The translations under genes were made by a program, and so were the position numbers. The notes below the pieces were generated by a model that saw nothing but the letters and a program-made list of their open reading frames with translations, did not search any database and was not told the origin of the DNA. From Eubacterium sp. TM05-53 (lineage in GTDB: Bacteria; Bacillota_I; Bacilli_A; Erysipelotrichales; Erysipelotrichaceae), in assembly GCF_003436425.1 (NCBI RefSeq), contig NZ_QSPK01000058.1:291-14856 (forward strand): a stretch of DNA of 14,566 nucleotides, written 5' to 3'. This document shows, piece after piece, positions 8,370 through 14,566 of this stretch (the stretch's first letter is position 1; each line of letters begins with the position of its first letter).

Positions 8370-8398
8370 AAAAAAATAGATACATTTCTGTATCTATT
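8370..8398 (-). terminator. Rho-independent terminator overlapping the stop codon of sigma gene 8394-9914
   Basis: AATAGATACA pairs perfectly with TGTATCTATT around GAAA (minus strand), followed by five more T before ATGC. The TAG stop (8396-8394) is inside the upstream arm of the stem, so the coding region ends within the terminator. Confidence 0.85.
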
Positions 8399-9914
8399 CA
8401 ACAAAGTCTATAAAATCCATTTTTAAATAACTACCATAGTAATATTGTCCACCATCAATCGGATCATTTAACTCTAAATGTGTTATGTATCCATCACGAA
8501 TTTCAACCATATTACTTGAATCTGATTTTTGTTCTGTAATTATTTCATTTGAATTGTCTGTTTTCCATAATGCAAGATTATACTTTATTCTCTTTATATC
8601 TCCATCTCTTTCAAAGTTGGCTTCATTTATATTTTCTTTATCTAAAACTCGTACTTTATCTACAGCTCTAATCCGTAAATTTTCATCTCCATTAAATAAT
8701 CTACCATACACTTTCAAAAGCGCTATATCATAACTGTCAGGTTGCATTGTTAATAACTCTTTATATAAAGATTTTGAAGTAAGTATATAACAATCCACAA
8801 GATCATTTCCATTAATTGATGGTGATAAATATTCTCCAAATTGACTTTCATCTATTGAATTTAAATCAACAGGTGTAGCCGTTATATACTTTTGGCATTG
8901 ATCATCTTTATAATGGAAAACATAATAATAACCAGCTTCTTCAGGAAGTGTAGATGTACCAACCGCATAATACTCATCCATATCATCTGTATTTTTGATA
9001 TAAACATCAAAATCAATATCACCATTTTGTGTGCGCTGTACTCCTTTTATATGAAACGATTCAAGAGTGTCCAACTTTTCTGTAGCCTTTACAATTGTAT
9101 TATAGTTGCTACCACTTAACGCACCCAATATAAAGAACATTAGAGTCGTTGAAAGAACAACAATCAAAGCTTTAGAAATCGCTGTTTTTCGAAGCCACCA
9201 ACCAAGGATACCAGACATATTGTCGTATATTCCACCTTGTTGAGGTATACATCTTATTGCTTCAACAATTGTATCCACAGATACATGACATGAAATCATT
9301 TTTGACATTTGATCATTTAAAAACCAACTTAAAAATGACATAGATCTAACATTTACATCGCTTAAAGTATTCATTATTTTCTTTCTGGCATAAGCCAAAT
9401 TATCTTTTATAGCATTCTCACTTACACCAAAAATATCAGCAATTTCAAAAATACTCATATTTTCAAAATAATACATCATTAACATCAAACGTTGTTTTTC
9501 TGTTAACAGATTTAAAACACTTTGTGTAGTATCTTGAATCTCTTGAACATTCATAAACGATTCAATTTTAAACGGCATTTTATCATTTCGAACATTGGCA
9601 TCAAATTCAATACGATCTTCTTCATCTACATAGAAACTAGAATTTAAAGATGAATTCTTTTCATATTCAATTTGATTCAATAACTGTTCTGAAACCTTTC
9701 GACCAACCCAATGTTCAAACATTCCATCATCCATCAATTGATCTAAATTCTGAAAAGCCAATATATAAGATTGTAAAACTATATCCTTAGCTAACGCTTC
9801 ATCATTAACAACCTTATACGCAAAACAAATTGCTTTACGCTGTGTTTTTTGAACAATCTCGCTAATGGCTTGAGCATCCTTTTTTCTTGCTCTATTAATT
9901 AAGTCCTTTTCCAT
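8394..9914 (-). CDS. Diverged ECF sigma factor fused to a transmembrane helix and outside domain (paralogue B)
   Basis: This 506-residue protein has a sigma region-2-like domain (about 8-85), an acidic linker (about 93-125), a region-4 helix-turn-helix (about 133-182, with FEIADIFGVSENAIKDNLAY), a conserved post-sigma segment (about 192-222), a strong transmembrane helix (about 247-266), and an outside domain (267-506). It aligns along its length with the sigma at 10077-11669, including the EKLDTL-SF motif just after the membrane. Region 2 is eroded: the usual DIVQEAY reads DIVLQSY, and the helix after FE-W reads VGRKVSEQLL, so core binding and -10 recognition may be weakened. Region 4 is better kept. 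The outside part has alternating beta-like segments; a lipoprotein-type (LolA/DUF6612-like) fold is possible but unproven. The ATG at 9914 has AGAGGAGA upstream. A terminator separates it from the preceding sigma gene, and I found no clear promoter of its own. Confidence 0.85.
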   Translation of the reverse strand: MEKDLINRARKKDAQAISEIVQKTQRKAICFAYKVVNDEALAKDIVLQSYILAFQNLDQLMDDGMFEHWVGRKVSEQLLNQIEYEKNSSLNSSFYVDEEDRIEFDANVRNDKMPFKIESFMNVQEIQDTTQSVLNLLTEKQRLMLMMYYFENMSIFEIADIFGVSENAIKDNLAYARKKIMNTLSDVNVRSMSFLSWFLNDQMSKMISCHVSVDTIVEAIRCIPQQGGIYDNMSGILGWWLRKTAISKALIVVLSTTLMFFILGALSGSNYNTIVKATEKLDTLESFHIKGVQRTQNGDIDFDVYIKNTDDMDEYYAVGTSTLPEEAGYYYVFHYKDDQCQKYITATPVDLNSIDESQFGEYLSPSINGNDLVDCYILTSKSLYKELLTMQPDSYDIALLKVYGRLFNGDENLRIRAVDKVRVLDKENINEANFERDGDIKRIKYNLALWKTDNSNEIITEQKSDSSNMVEIRDGYITHLELNDPIDGGQYYYGSYLKMDFIDFVE

Positions 9915-9956
9915 ATTTCTCCTCTAACACCTTATATCCCTACTTCTTTTATTTAT

Positions 9957-9989
9957 GAAAATAAAGATGCAATCTTCTGATCACATCTT
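9957..9989 (-). terminator. Rho-independent terminator after sigma gene 10077-11669
   Basis: On the minus strand AAGATGTGATC pairs with GATTGCATCTT around AGAA (11 pairs including two adjacent G-U wobbles), followed by TATTTTC. The wobbles become mismatches on the plus strand, so the hairpin is specific to minus-strand RNA. It ends the sigma operon and leaves only about 40 bases before the next sigma gene. Confidence 0.8.
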
Positions 9990-10076
9990 AAATCAAAACC
10001 AGTCCCTATTTCTTTTGCATATTAGCTATAGTTATTTCATTTTTGTACTCAAAGCTCAGAAATATCATCATTTATT

Positions 10077-11669
10077 CTATTTCAAATTATAGATATTTAT
10101 ATTTGTCTGCCTTTGGTAAGTCTCATTATTAGCAGTATATTGTTTCAAATAACCATCTTTATCAATTGTTATTTTGACATCTATAAGATCCTTTTTAAAC
10201 TTATAACTACCATCCGATTCAGTAAAAGACATGTCTCTTTTATAAGTAAAAGTTTTCTCTCCATTTTTTTCTGTTACTGTGGCATTGTTTAAGCGTTCTT
10301 TTATCATTTTATTAGCATCTTTATTTAAATTAGTTGCTTGATTTTCTAATCCACCTTTTTTCAAATAATAATCATCTACGATATCATACCATTTTTTCAA
10401 AAAAGTATCTGTCTTTGCTAAAATAAAATAACTAATTGCACATTTACCTGTGACTCCTTCTTCTATATAAGGACTACCATCCTCTAGTGCTGTGGCTTCA
10501 TGATATTCACTAAACATATTGTCATCCAATTCATCAAAACTATTTGCATCCGAACTACATGTAGAAACTTTAGTACCATCGAATTTTGTGAATACATTAT
10601 GCTCTAGATGAATTGAAGGATCTGCATATTGTATTACTTTGTATTTTTCCGAAGACTCCCCATTTTGAATATACATACGATAATTTTCAATATATTCATA
10701 CGGTTCATCCGCTTCATTATACGCAACACCACTATCTACTTCCAAATAATCAAAAGAATACAAAGTATCCAGTTTTTCAATAGCTCTCTCTACCTGTTTA
10801 TAGTTACTATTATAATCAACCGCTGCATATCCAACTGCACCAGTTACTGCTACTGTTCCAGCACATACTCCTGCTTTTACACTCGCCGTTTTACTTGCCC
10901 ACCATTTCGCAAATCCTGATTTGGTTGCTCCTGTCTTAGTAGCAGCTGCTCCAGCCGTTGAGGCTGCTGCACTTGTTCCAACCGTTTTGATAATGATATC
11001 CTTTGAAACATGTGATACAGCTGTCTTTGCCATTTGGTCATGTAACATCCATGTTAAGAATGGCATTGGTGCAACTCCATAGAAAGATACACCCTTTTCT
11101 CTCATTGCCTCAATTATATTCTTGATTTTCTTTCTTCCATATGCTAGATATCCCTTTACAGTATTTCCACTCACACCATAAACATCTGCTATTTCAGAAA
11201 CACTCATATCTTCAAAGTAATACATCATCAATGCAAGTCTTTGATTTTCAGGAAGTTCATTTAATACCCCCTGTACACCTTCTTGAAGCTCTTTATAATT
11301 CATACTTGCTTCTGGTTCAAAAGAAGCCTTATCATTCTTGATATTAGCCTCAAACTCAAGTCTATCCTCTTCATCATCTAAAGAACTAAACTCGACTGGC
11401 TTATTCTTACCAATTTTTGATTTTGTATAATCCAATGCCTTATGCGAAACAATCTGATTGAACCAACTCTCAAACTTAGAATCATCACTCAATTGATCCA
11501 ACTTCTGAAAGGCTTGAATATAAGCTTCCTGTACAATATCTTTAGCTGTAGCCTCATTATTCACTACTTTATAAGCAATAAAATATGCTTTTCTTTCTGT
11601 TAATTGAATAATTTCAGCAATTGCTTCATTATCCTTTTTTCTTGCTCTTACAATTAAACCCTTTTCCAT
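10077..11669 (-). CDS. ECF sigma factor fused to a transmembrane helix and large outside domain (paralogue A)
   Basis: This 530-residue protein begins with a well-conserved ECF sigma. Region 2 (about 8-85) contains TAKDIVQEAYIQAFQKLDQL and FESWFNQIVSHKALD; an acidic linker (about 97-125) contains LEFEANIKNDK; region 4 (about 135-185) carries the HTH VSEIADVYGVSGNTVKGYL. A segment, MPFLTWMLHDQMAKTAVSHV (202-221), is shared with both paralogues. Next come an Ala/Thr-rich spacer (231-250), a weakly hydrophobic membrane helix (about 266-284) and an outside domain (285-530). Ordinary ECF sigmas are about 160-200 residues, so two thirds of this protein is added sensing or anchoring part. The sigma half is predicted inside. 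Tethering implies control by the membrane part, either by proteolytic release or by action at the membrane. The ATG is 10 bases after the preceding stop, with AGGGA overlapping that TAG, so it is translationally coupled. It is the best candidate to recognise the three ECF-type promoters here, including the one upstream of its own operon. Confidence 0.9.
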   Translation of the reverse strand: MEKGLIVRARKKDNEAIAEIIQLTERKAYFIAYKVVNNEATAKDIVQEAYIQAFQKLDQLSDDSKFESWFNQIVSHKALDYTKSKIGKNKPVEFSSLDDEEDRLEFEANIKNDKASFEPEASMNYKELQEGVQGVLNELPENQRLALMMYYFEDMSVSEIADVYGVSGNTVKGYLAYGRKKIKNIIEAMREKGVSFYGVAPMPFLTWMLHDQMAKTAVSHVSKDIIIKTVGTSAAASTAGAAATKTGATKSGFAKWWASKTASVKAGVCAGTVAVTGAVGYAAVDYNSNYKQVERAIEKLDTLYSFDYLEVDSGVAYNEADEPYEYIENYRMYIQNGESSEKYKVIQYADPSIHLEHNVFTKFDGTKVSTCSSDANSFDELDDNMFSEYHEATALEDGSPYIEEGVTGKCAISYFILAKTDTFLKKWYDIVDDYYLKKGGLENQATNLNKDANKMIKERLNNATVTEKNGEKTFTYKRDMSFTESDGSYKFKKDLIDVKITIDKDGYLKQYTANNETYQRQTNINIYNLK

Positions 11670-11679
11670 ACTTTAATCC

Positions 11680-12657
11680 CTATGCTACATAGAATCTATT
11701 TAAAATAAATAAGATACATTTTAAACATTTTGTCATTACTTCATCGTTATAAATTGGATATGAACTACGTAATTGTTCTTTTGGTAATACGGCAGTCTTA
11801 TAAAGCATCATTAAGAATGTAAAACAGTTTGTCTTAATATATTCATCACATGCTGCACATTTATAACTTACATTATCTGCCGGTACAGTAATAATCTGAT
11901 TTGAAATAATATAATTGATTTTTGCAGTTAATTTATCAACTGTAGTCACTTTATTTTGTACTACTGAAGAGATATTTACATTGTTTTTTGCCAAAATCTT
12001 ATTTGTAAATAAATCCAAGAAATTTCCTAACTTAGTAAATGTTTCATTAAAAGAATATTCTGCACTTCTTTCTAATCCATCCACAAAATAATATAGTTCT
12101 TCATCATATTTCTTCAAGCCACTAAATGTATTACTATAACGAACACCAGTATTGTCATTAGACTTTGCAACTTTAACGGCCTCTTCAAAAATAGATTCTG
12201 GTTGTTTTGGAATTTCAGGCATTTCTGTTTTAGTTGGTGCTTTCTCTTCAACAACCTCTTCTGGAATATTTTCTACTACTGGTTCAACCATTGGTTCGGG
12301 AGTGGTTTTCTTTTCAGATACAACCTCTTCTTTATTACTTACATATCCTATATCAGATACACCTGCAATTTTATCATCCAAAGAATCCAATTCTTTTAGG
12401 ATGCTGTTATAGTGCTCATCTTCTTTTAAAATCTTTTCTTCAAGAATTCTTTTCTCATTCTTTAAACTGTTTAATGTTGCTTTTGATTTATCCTTCTCTG
12501 ACAACAATTCTTTTCTTTTATCCATCAATCCTTGTAATTCAGAATTCAATAAATTCTTTTTAATTTCTTCCATTTCTGCAAGCTGCTTTTTCATTTCCTC
12601 TTGCAATTTCAAATTTTCCTCAATCTTACGATTTAACTCATCCATATTTAAACTCAT
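11680..12657 (-). CDS. Cytoplasmic coiled-coil protein with Pro/Glu-rich linker and cysteine-bearing C-terminal domain, function unknown
   Basis: I do not recognise a named family. The 325 residues divide into an N-terminal coiled coil (about 3-97, heptad-like K/E/L-rich), a Pro/Glu/Val linker (about 105-155) and a C-terminal domain (about 170-325). The last holds CAAC (267-270), C278 and CLKC (311-314), a possible split zinc site, between hydrophobic helices. No signal peptide or clear transmembrane segment is visible. The start is set by AGGAGG eight bases before the ATG. It is 49 bases after the small membrane protein gene and 10 bases before the membrane-fused sigma, so the three probably form one operon. 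Its position makes it a candidate partner or regulator of that sigma; it lacks the HxxxCxxC pattern of zinc-binding anti-sigma factors. Confidence 0.75.
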   Translation of the reverse strand: MSLNMDELNRKIEENLKLQEEMKKQLAEMEEIKKNLLNSELQGLMDKRKELLSEKDKSKATLNSLKNEKRILEEKILKEDEHYNSILKELDSLDDKIAGVSDIGYVSNKEEVVSEKKTTPEPMVEPVVENIPEEVVEEKAPTKTEMPEIPKQPESIFEEAVKVAKSNDNTGVRYSNTFSGLKKYDEELYYFVDGLERSAEYSFNETFTKLGNFLDLFTNKILAKNNVNISSVVQNKVTTVDKLTAKINYIISNQIITVPADNVSYKCAACDEYIKTNCFTFLMMLYKTAVLPKEQLRSSYPIYNDEVMTKCLKCILFILNRFYVA

Positions 12658-12706
12658 TTTTTTCTCCTCCTATAACATTATGTTTTAAATGATTTTCAAT
12701 ATATTT

Positions 12707-13174
12707 TTAAATCAAATAATCATCATCGAATAAATTATTGTTTTTTTTGATTTCTTTTTCTTGTTTATGAACAGATGCATGTACTTTTACTTGTTCTTCA
12801 ACAGCTTGTTCATAATCTCTTTGATCATAGTTCTTATAATCATATTTAGAAGAACTATTACTCCATTCACTCATATCATCCGAAATATGACTTGTAGAAA
12901 ACGCATTATAGATAGAACAAATCACAGTTCCTCCAACCATTATCACCATAAGCACTGAAACAACTTGAAACATGGTATCAAACGTTTTTTTTGACCTTTG
13001 CATGTCTTCTGAAGCTTCAATTCTTTCCTGAAGATGTTTTTCTTGAGCCGCCCAAAGTTCTTCTTGTGTCATTTCCGAAGTGTCAACGCCATCATATTCA
13101 TATGCAAGCACAGGTGAAACCGATCCTAACATCAACATAAATGCTGTAGCCATTCCTAATACTAATTTTTTCAT
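12707..13174 (-). CDS. Small membrane protein with signal peptide and one transmembrane helix, function unknown
   Basis: Family not recognised. Starting at 13174 gives 155 residues: signal peptide 1-24 (MKKLVLGM..., ending PVLA before YEY), a short acidic/helical outside part (25-63), a transmembrane helix (about 67-89) and a polar C-terminal part (90-155) rich in Asp, Tyr, Lys and Glu. If the signal peptide is cleaved, the topology is N-terminus outside, C-terminus inside. The start at 13174 is preferred because AGGAGG is 8 bases before it but only 2 bases before the alternative ATG at 13180, which would add two residues. It is the first gene after an ECF-type promoter and leads into the coiled-coil and sigma genes, so it may couple the outside to the sigma. 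That role is inferred from position only. Confidence 0.75.
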   Translation of the reverse strand: MKKLVLGMATAFMLMLGSVSPVLAYEYDGVDTSEMTQEELWAAQEKHLQERIEASEDMQRSKKTFDTMFQVVSVLMVIMVGGTVICSIYNAFSTSHISDDMSEWSNSSSKYDYKNYDQRDYEQAVEEQVKVHASVHKQEKEIKKNNNLFDDDYLI

Positions 13175-13182
13175 TCTCATAT

Positions 13183-13188
13183 CCTCCT
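13183..13188 (-). promoter_or_regulatory. Ribosome-binding site that decides the start of the small membrane protein
   Basis: AGGAGG on the minus strand is 8 bases from the ATG at 13174 and only 2 bases from the in-frame ATG at 13180, favouring the downstream start. Confidence 0.75.
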
Positions 13189-13200
13189 AATTTACCTTTT

Positions 13201-13255
13201 CACTATATAAGACGAAACAATCTTTCAAATGGTTATACTAAATTTAAATTTTTTT
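13201..13255 (-). promoter_or_regulatory. ECF-type promoter of the membrane-sigma operon
   Basis: AACCA at 13234-13230, a 15-base spacer, CGTC at 13214-13211, then TTATATAGTGA on the minus strand. An A7 tract (13255-13249) ends 14 bases upstream of AACCA, with a second A8 run (13265-13258) behind it, resembling an UP element. Boxes and spacing match the promoters of the protease and CAP genes. Because it lies upstream of the operon that encodes the well-conserved ECF sigma, positive autoregulation is likely. Confidence 0.82.
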
Positions 13256-13273
13256 AATTTTTTTTGAAAATGA

Positions 13274-13936
13274 TTAGTATGGCCTATATTGTTCCACTCC
13301 TGTTTTGTAATATGTATTAGAAATTAAATCATCTACAATAAATCTTTTAGGTGGCTGTAAACTCAATTGATAACTCAACAACCAACGAAAGAATGGTATT
13401 GGCATATTTAATTTCTTACGAGAATCAGCCAAAATTGATTTTACTTTTAATTCTTTCAAGTTATATAAATCGGCAATTTCAGATAAATCTGTATCAAAAA
13501 CATAAAACAAGATCAACGCAAACCTTTGTTTTGGTGATAATAAATTGAGTCTTTCATCTAAAAGTTGTATTTGTTCGTTATAATTCACATTTTCATCATA
13601 AATAAAATCTTTTTTATCACTTTTTAAATTTGCTTCAAAATCAATTACATCCTCACTAATTTCACAAAAATCAAAGGAGAATCTTTCAGGTTCTAATGAA
13701 TCATAAATACTTTCCATGCACTTTTTGTGAAAATAATCTATCCAATATTCAAAACTATAATCATCCCACAAATGAGTTGTTCTTTCATCCGCTTCCATAT
13801 ATGTTTTTTCAATTACTGATTCCACAAAATCAGATTCATTTTTAACTCTACTTCCGATGTAGATCGCGTATTTTGAAGTATATTCGTATACATGACCAAT
13901 CTGTTCAGCTCTTGTCATATTTTTATTGATTTCCAT
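13274..13936 (-). CDS. Diverged sigma-factor-like protein without membrane domain (paralogue C)
   Basis: This 220-residue protein aligns with the cytoplasmic half of the two membrane-fused sigmas. It has region-2-like residues 13-80 (FEYW with F62 and W65), the linker motif IDFEANLKSDK (98-108), a region-4-like HTH (about 130-176, SPKQRFALILFYVF then LSEIADLYNL) and the post-sigma segment IPFFRWLLSYQL (180-191). It then stops after QYRPY, just where the others enter the spacer and membrane helix. Region 2 is strongly changed: the DIVQEAY position reads FVESVIEKTY, and few basic residues remain in the -10-contacting helix. It may be a divergent sigma, or a decoy or regulator that binds core or promoter poorly. 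The start at 13936 has only a weak AGGAAA about 11 bases upstream. It lies 33 bases after the zinc-ribbon gene and probably shares its transcript. Confidence 0.75.
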   Translation of the reverse strand: MEINKNMTRAEQIGHVYEYTSKYAIYIGSRVKNESDFVESVIEKTYMEADERTTHLWDDYSFEYWIDYFHKKCMESIYDSLEPERFSFDFCEISEDVIDFEANLKSDKKDFIYDENVNYNEQIQLLDERLNLLSPKQRFALILFYVFDTDLSEIADLYNLKELKVKSILADSRKKLNMPIPFFRWLLSYQLSLQPPKRFIVDDLISNTYYKTGVEQYRPY

Positions 13937-13969
13937 AATTATTATTTCCTACATCTACTGTTCTTTTTA

Positions 13970-14512
13970 TTAATAAATTTTTCTTTCTAATAATTGAATA
14001 ACACAAGCCAATGTTTGACCATTCCCTCCAGGATACATTGATTTTTTTTGAATACGACCAACCATCCTACAATCATCAGGAATCGGTGTAAGATCATTCA
14101 AGCATGATTTCAATGGATCACTAAAGAACAACTGCACATGTTGTGATTTATAAATTTTATATTCATATCCCTCTACATCTGGATAATACTTAATTGTTAA
14201 AGTACTATATTTGAATTTTGCCATTGCTGCAATCAACATGGTGTATTGTAAAGAGCCATAAAAACCTATAATTTTAATTTTTCCATTGTGCTCATCAATC
14301 CATCGATTCACTTCATCCAACGATACATTAGACAGTTGTAAAATCTTATAGTTTCTATTGTTTCGATTATTATTTCTAGATCTAACCTTTTCTTTTGGCT
14401 TATGAATTGGTGTTTCAACTACCTTTTTAATCCCATTAAAACTAAATCCACAATTTTTACAAATATTAACTTCATCTGCGATTAATTCTTCGCAAATTGG
14501 ACAAATTTTCAT
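13970..14512 (-). CDS. Zinc-ribbon protein with unknown C-terminal domain
   Basis: This 180-residue protein begins with a four-cysteine zinc ribbon, CPIC (4-7) and CKNC (18-21) followed by GFSF. Next is a basic Lys/Arg/Asn linker (about 36-54) and a compact mixed domain (about 56-180) that I cannot assign. The domain has NRWIDEHNGKIKIIGFYGS, a motif SDPLKSCL and the ending YPGGNGQTLACVIQLLERKIY. No signal peptide or transmembrane helix is visible, so it should be cytoplasmic. The ATG at 14512 follows AAGGAGAT. It is the first gene of the minus-strand run that this window contains; its promoter is outside or not evident in the 54 bases to the edge. It probably shares a transcript with the sigma-like gene downstream. 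N-terminal zinc ribbons of this type are common on unrelated bacterial proteins and do not by themselves reveal function. Confidence 0.75.
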   Translation of the reverse strand: MKICPICEELIADEVNICKNCGFSFNGIKKVVETPIHKPKEKVRSRNNNRNNRNYKILQLSNVSLDEVNRWIDEHNGKIKIIGFYGSLQYTMLIAAMAKFKYSTLTIKYYPDVEGYEYKIYKSQHVQLFFSDPLKSCLNDLTPIPDDCRMVGRIQKKSMYPGGNGQTLACVIQLLERKIY

Positions 14513-14566
14513 AAGTAAATTTATCTCCTTCTCTAAAATAAACAGTTGGAGATAAACTCCTCTAAG

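Noticed and set aside
9915..9990. Promoter for sigma gene 8394-9914, for example TTGCAT inside the terminator stem
   Set aside because: No acceptable -10 at 16-18 bases and no AACCA/CGTC pair; the gene may rely on read-through or on a promoter I cannot recognise.
10006..10071. Minus-strand 21-codon frame just after the sigma stop codon
   Set aside because: No Shine-Dalgarno sequence, no recognisable peptide features, and short frames are common in AT-rich DNA.
13181..13273. Lost membrane domain of the sigma-like gene 13274-13936 through a recent frameshift or stop
   Set aside because: The 93 bases after its stop hold the ECF promoter and A-tracts, with no remnant of the spacer, helix or outside domain in any frame.
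14523..14566. Short GGAG/CTCC hairpin near the right edge as a terminator
   Set aside because: Only four base pairs, and the following T-run is 6 bases away and interrupted; too weak to support.
1..14566. CRISPR array, tRNA, rRNA, insertion sequence or phage attachment site
   Set aside because: I saw no regularly spaced direct repeats, no cloverleaf or rRNA-like sequence, no transposase or integrase, and no flanking inverted repeats.

Overview
The window is AT-rich DNA from a low-GC Gram-positive bacterium. Evidence for this is strong AGGAGG-type ribosome-binding sites, A-tract promoters, U-tract terminators, and secreted proteins with C-terminal wall-sorting-like tails. A gut Bacillota of the Erysipelotrichia type would fit, but that placement is a guess from style. 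Apart from the last 25 codons of a plus-strand gene at the left edge, every convincing gene lies on the minus strand, so the loci read from right to left.

Right part (14512 down to 10077). A zinc-ribbon protein (13970-14512) is followed by a diverged sigma-factor-like protein without a membrane segment (13274-13936). An ECF-type promoter at 13201-13255 then starts a second unit: a small signal-peptide-bearing membrane protein (12707-13174), a coiled-coil/cysteine protein (11680-12657), and a well-conserved ECF sigma factor fused to a transmembrane helix and a large outside domain (10077-11669). A strong terminator lies at 9957-9989. A second, more diverged membrane-fused sigma paralogue follows (8394-9914), with its own terminator overlapping its stop codon.

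Left part (8240 down to 284). A second copy of the ECF-type promoter precedes a membrane-anchored HExxH zinc metallopeptidase whose catalytic domain is predicted to be outside the cell (7155-8240). A third copy precedes a 1061-residue secreted coiled-coil protein with a central CAP/SCP domain and a wall-sorting-like tail (3843-7028). A paralogue of that protein (284-3616) follows, with a housekeeping-type promoter and its own terminator, and faces the plus-strand gene fragment at 1-78.

The three ECF-type promoters share AACCA, a 15-base spacer and CGTCTTA, with an A7 tract upstream. They link the sigma operon, the protease and one CAP surface protein into one probable regulon. The working model, which is inference, is a self-contained cell-surface sensing system. 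A membrane-tethered sigma factor senses an envelope state through its outside domain, is activated or released by an unknown step, drives its own operon, and switches on a surface protease and a long stalked CAP protein. The shared promoter, the fused sigma architecture and the paralogous CAP proteins are read directly from the sequence. The signal, the release mechanism and the protease target are not.
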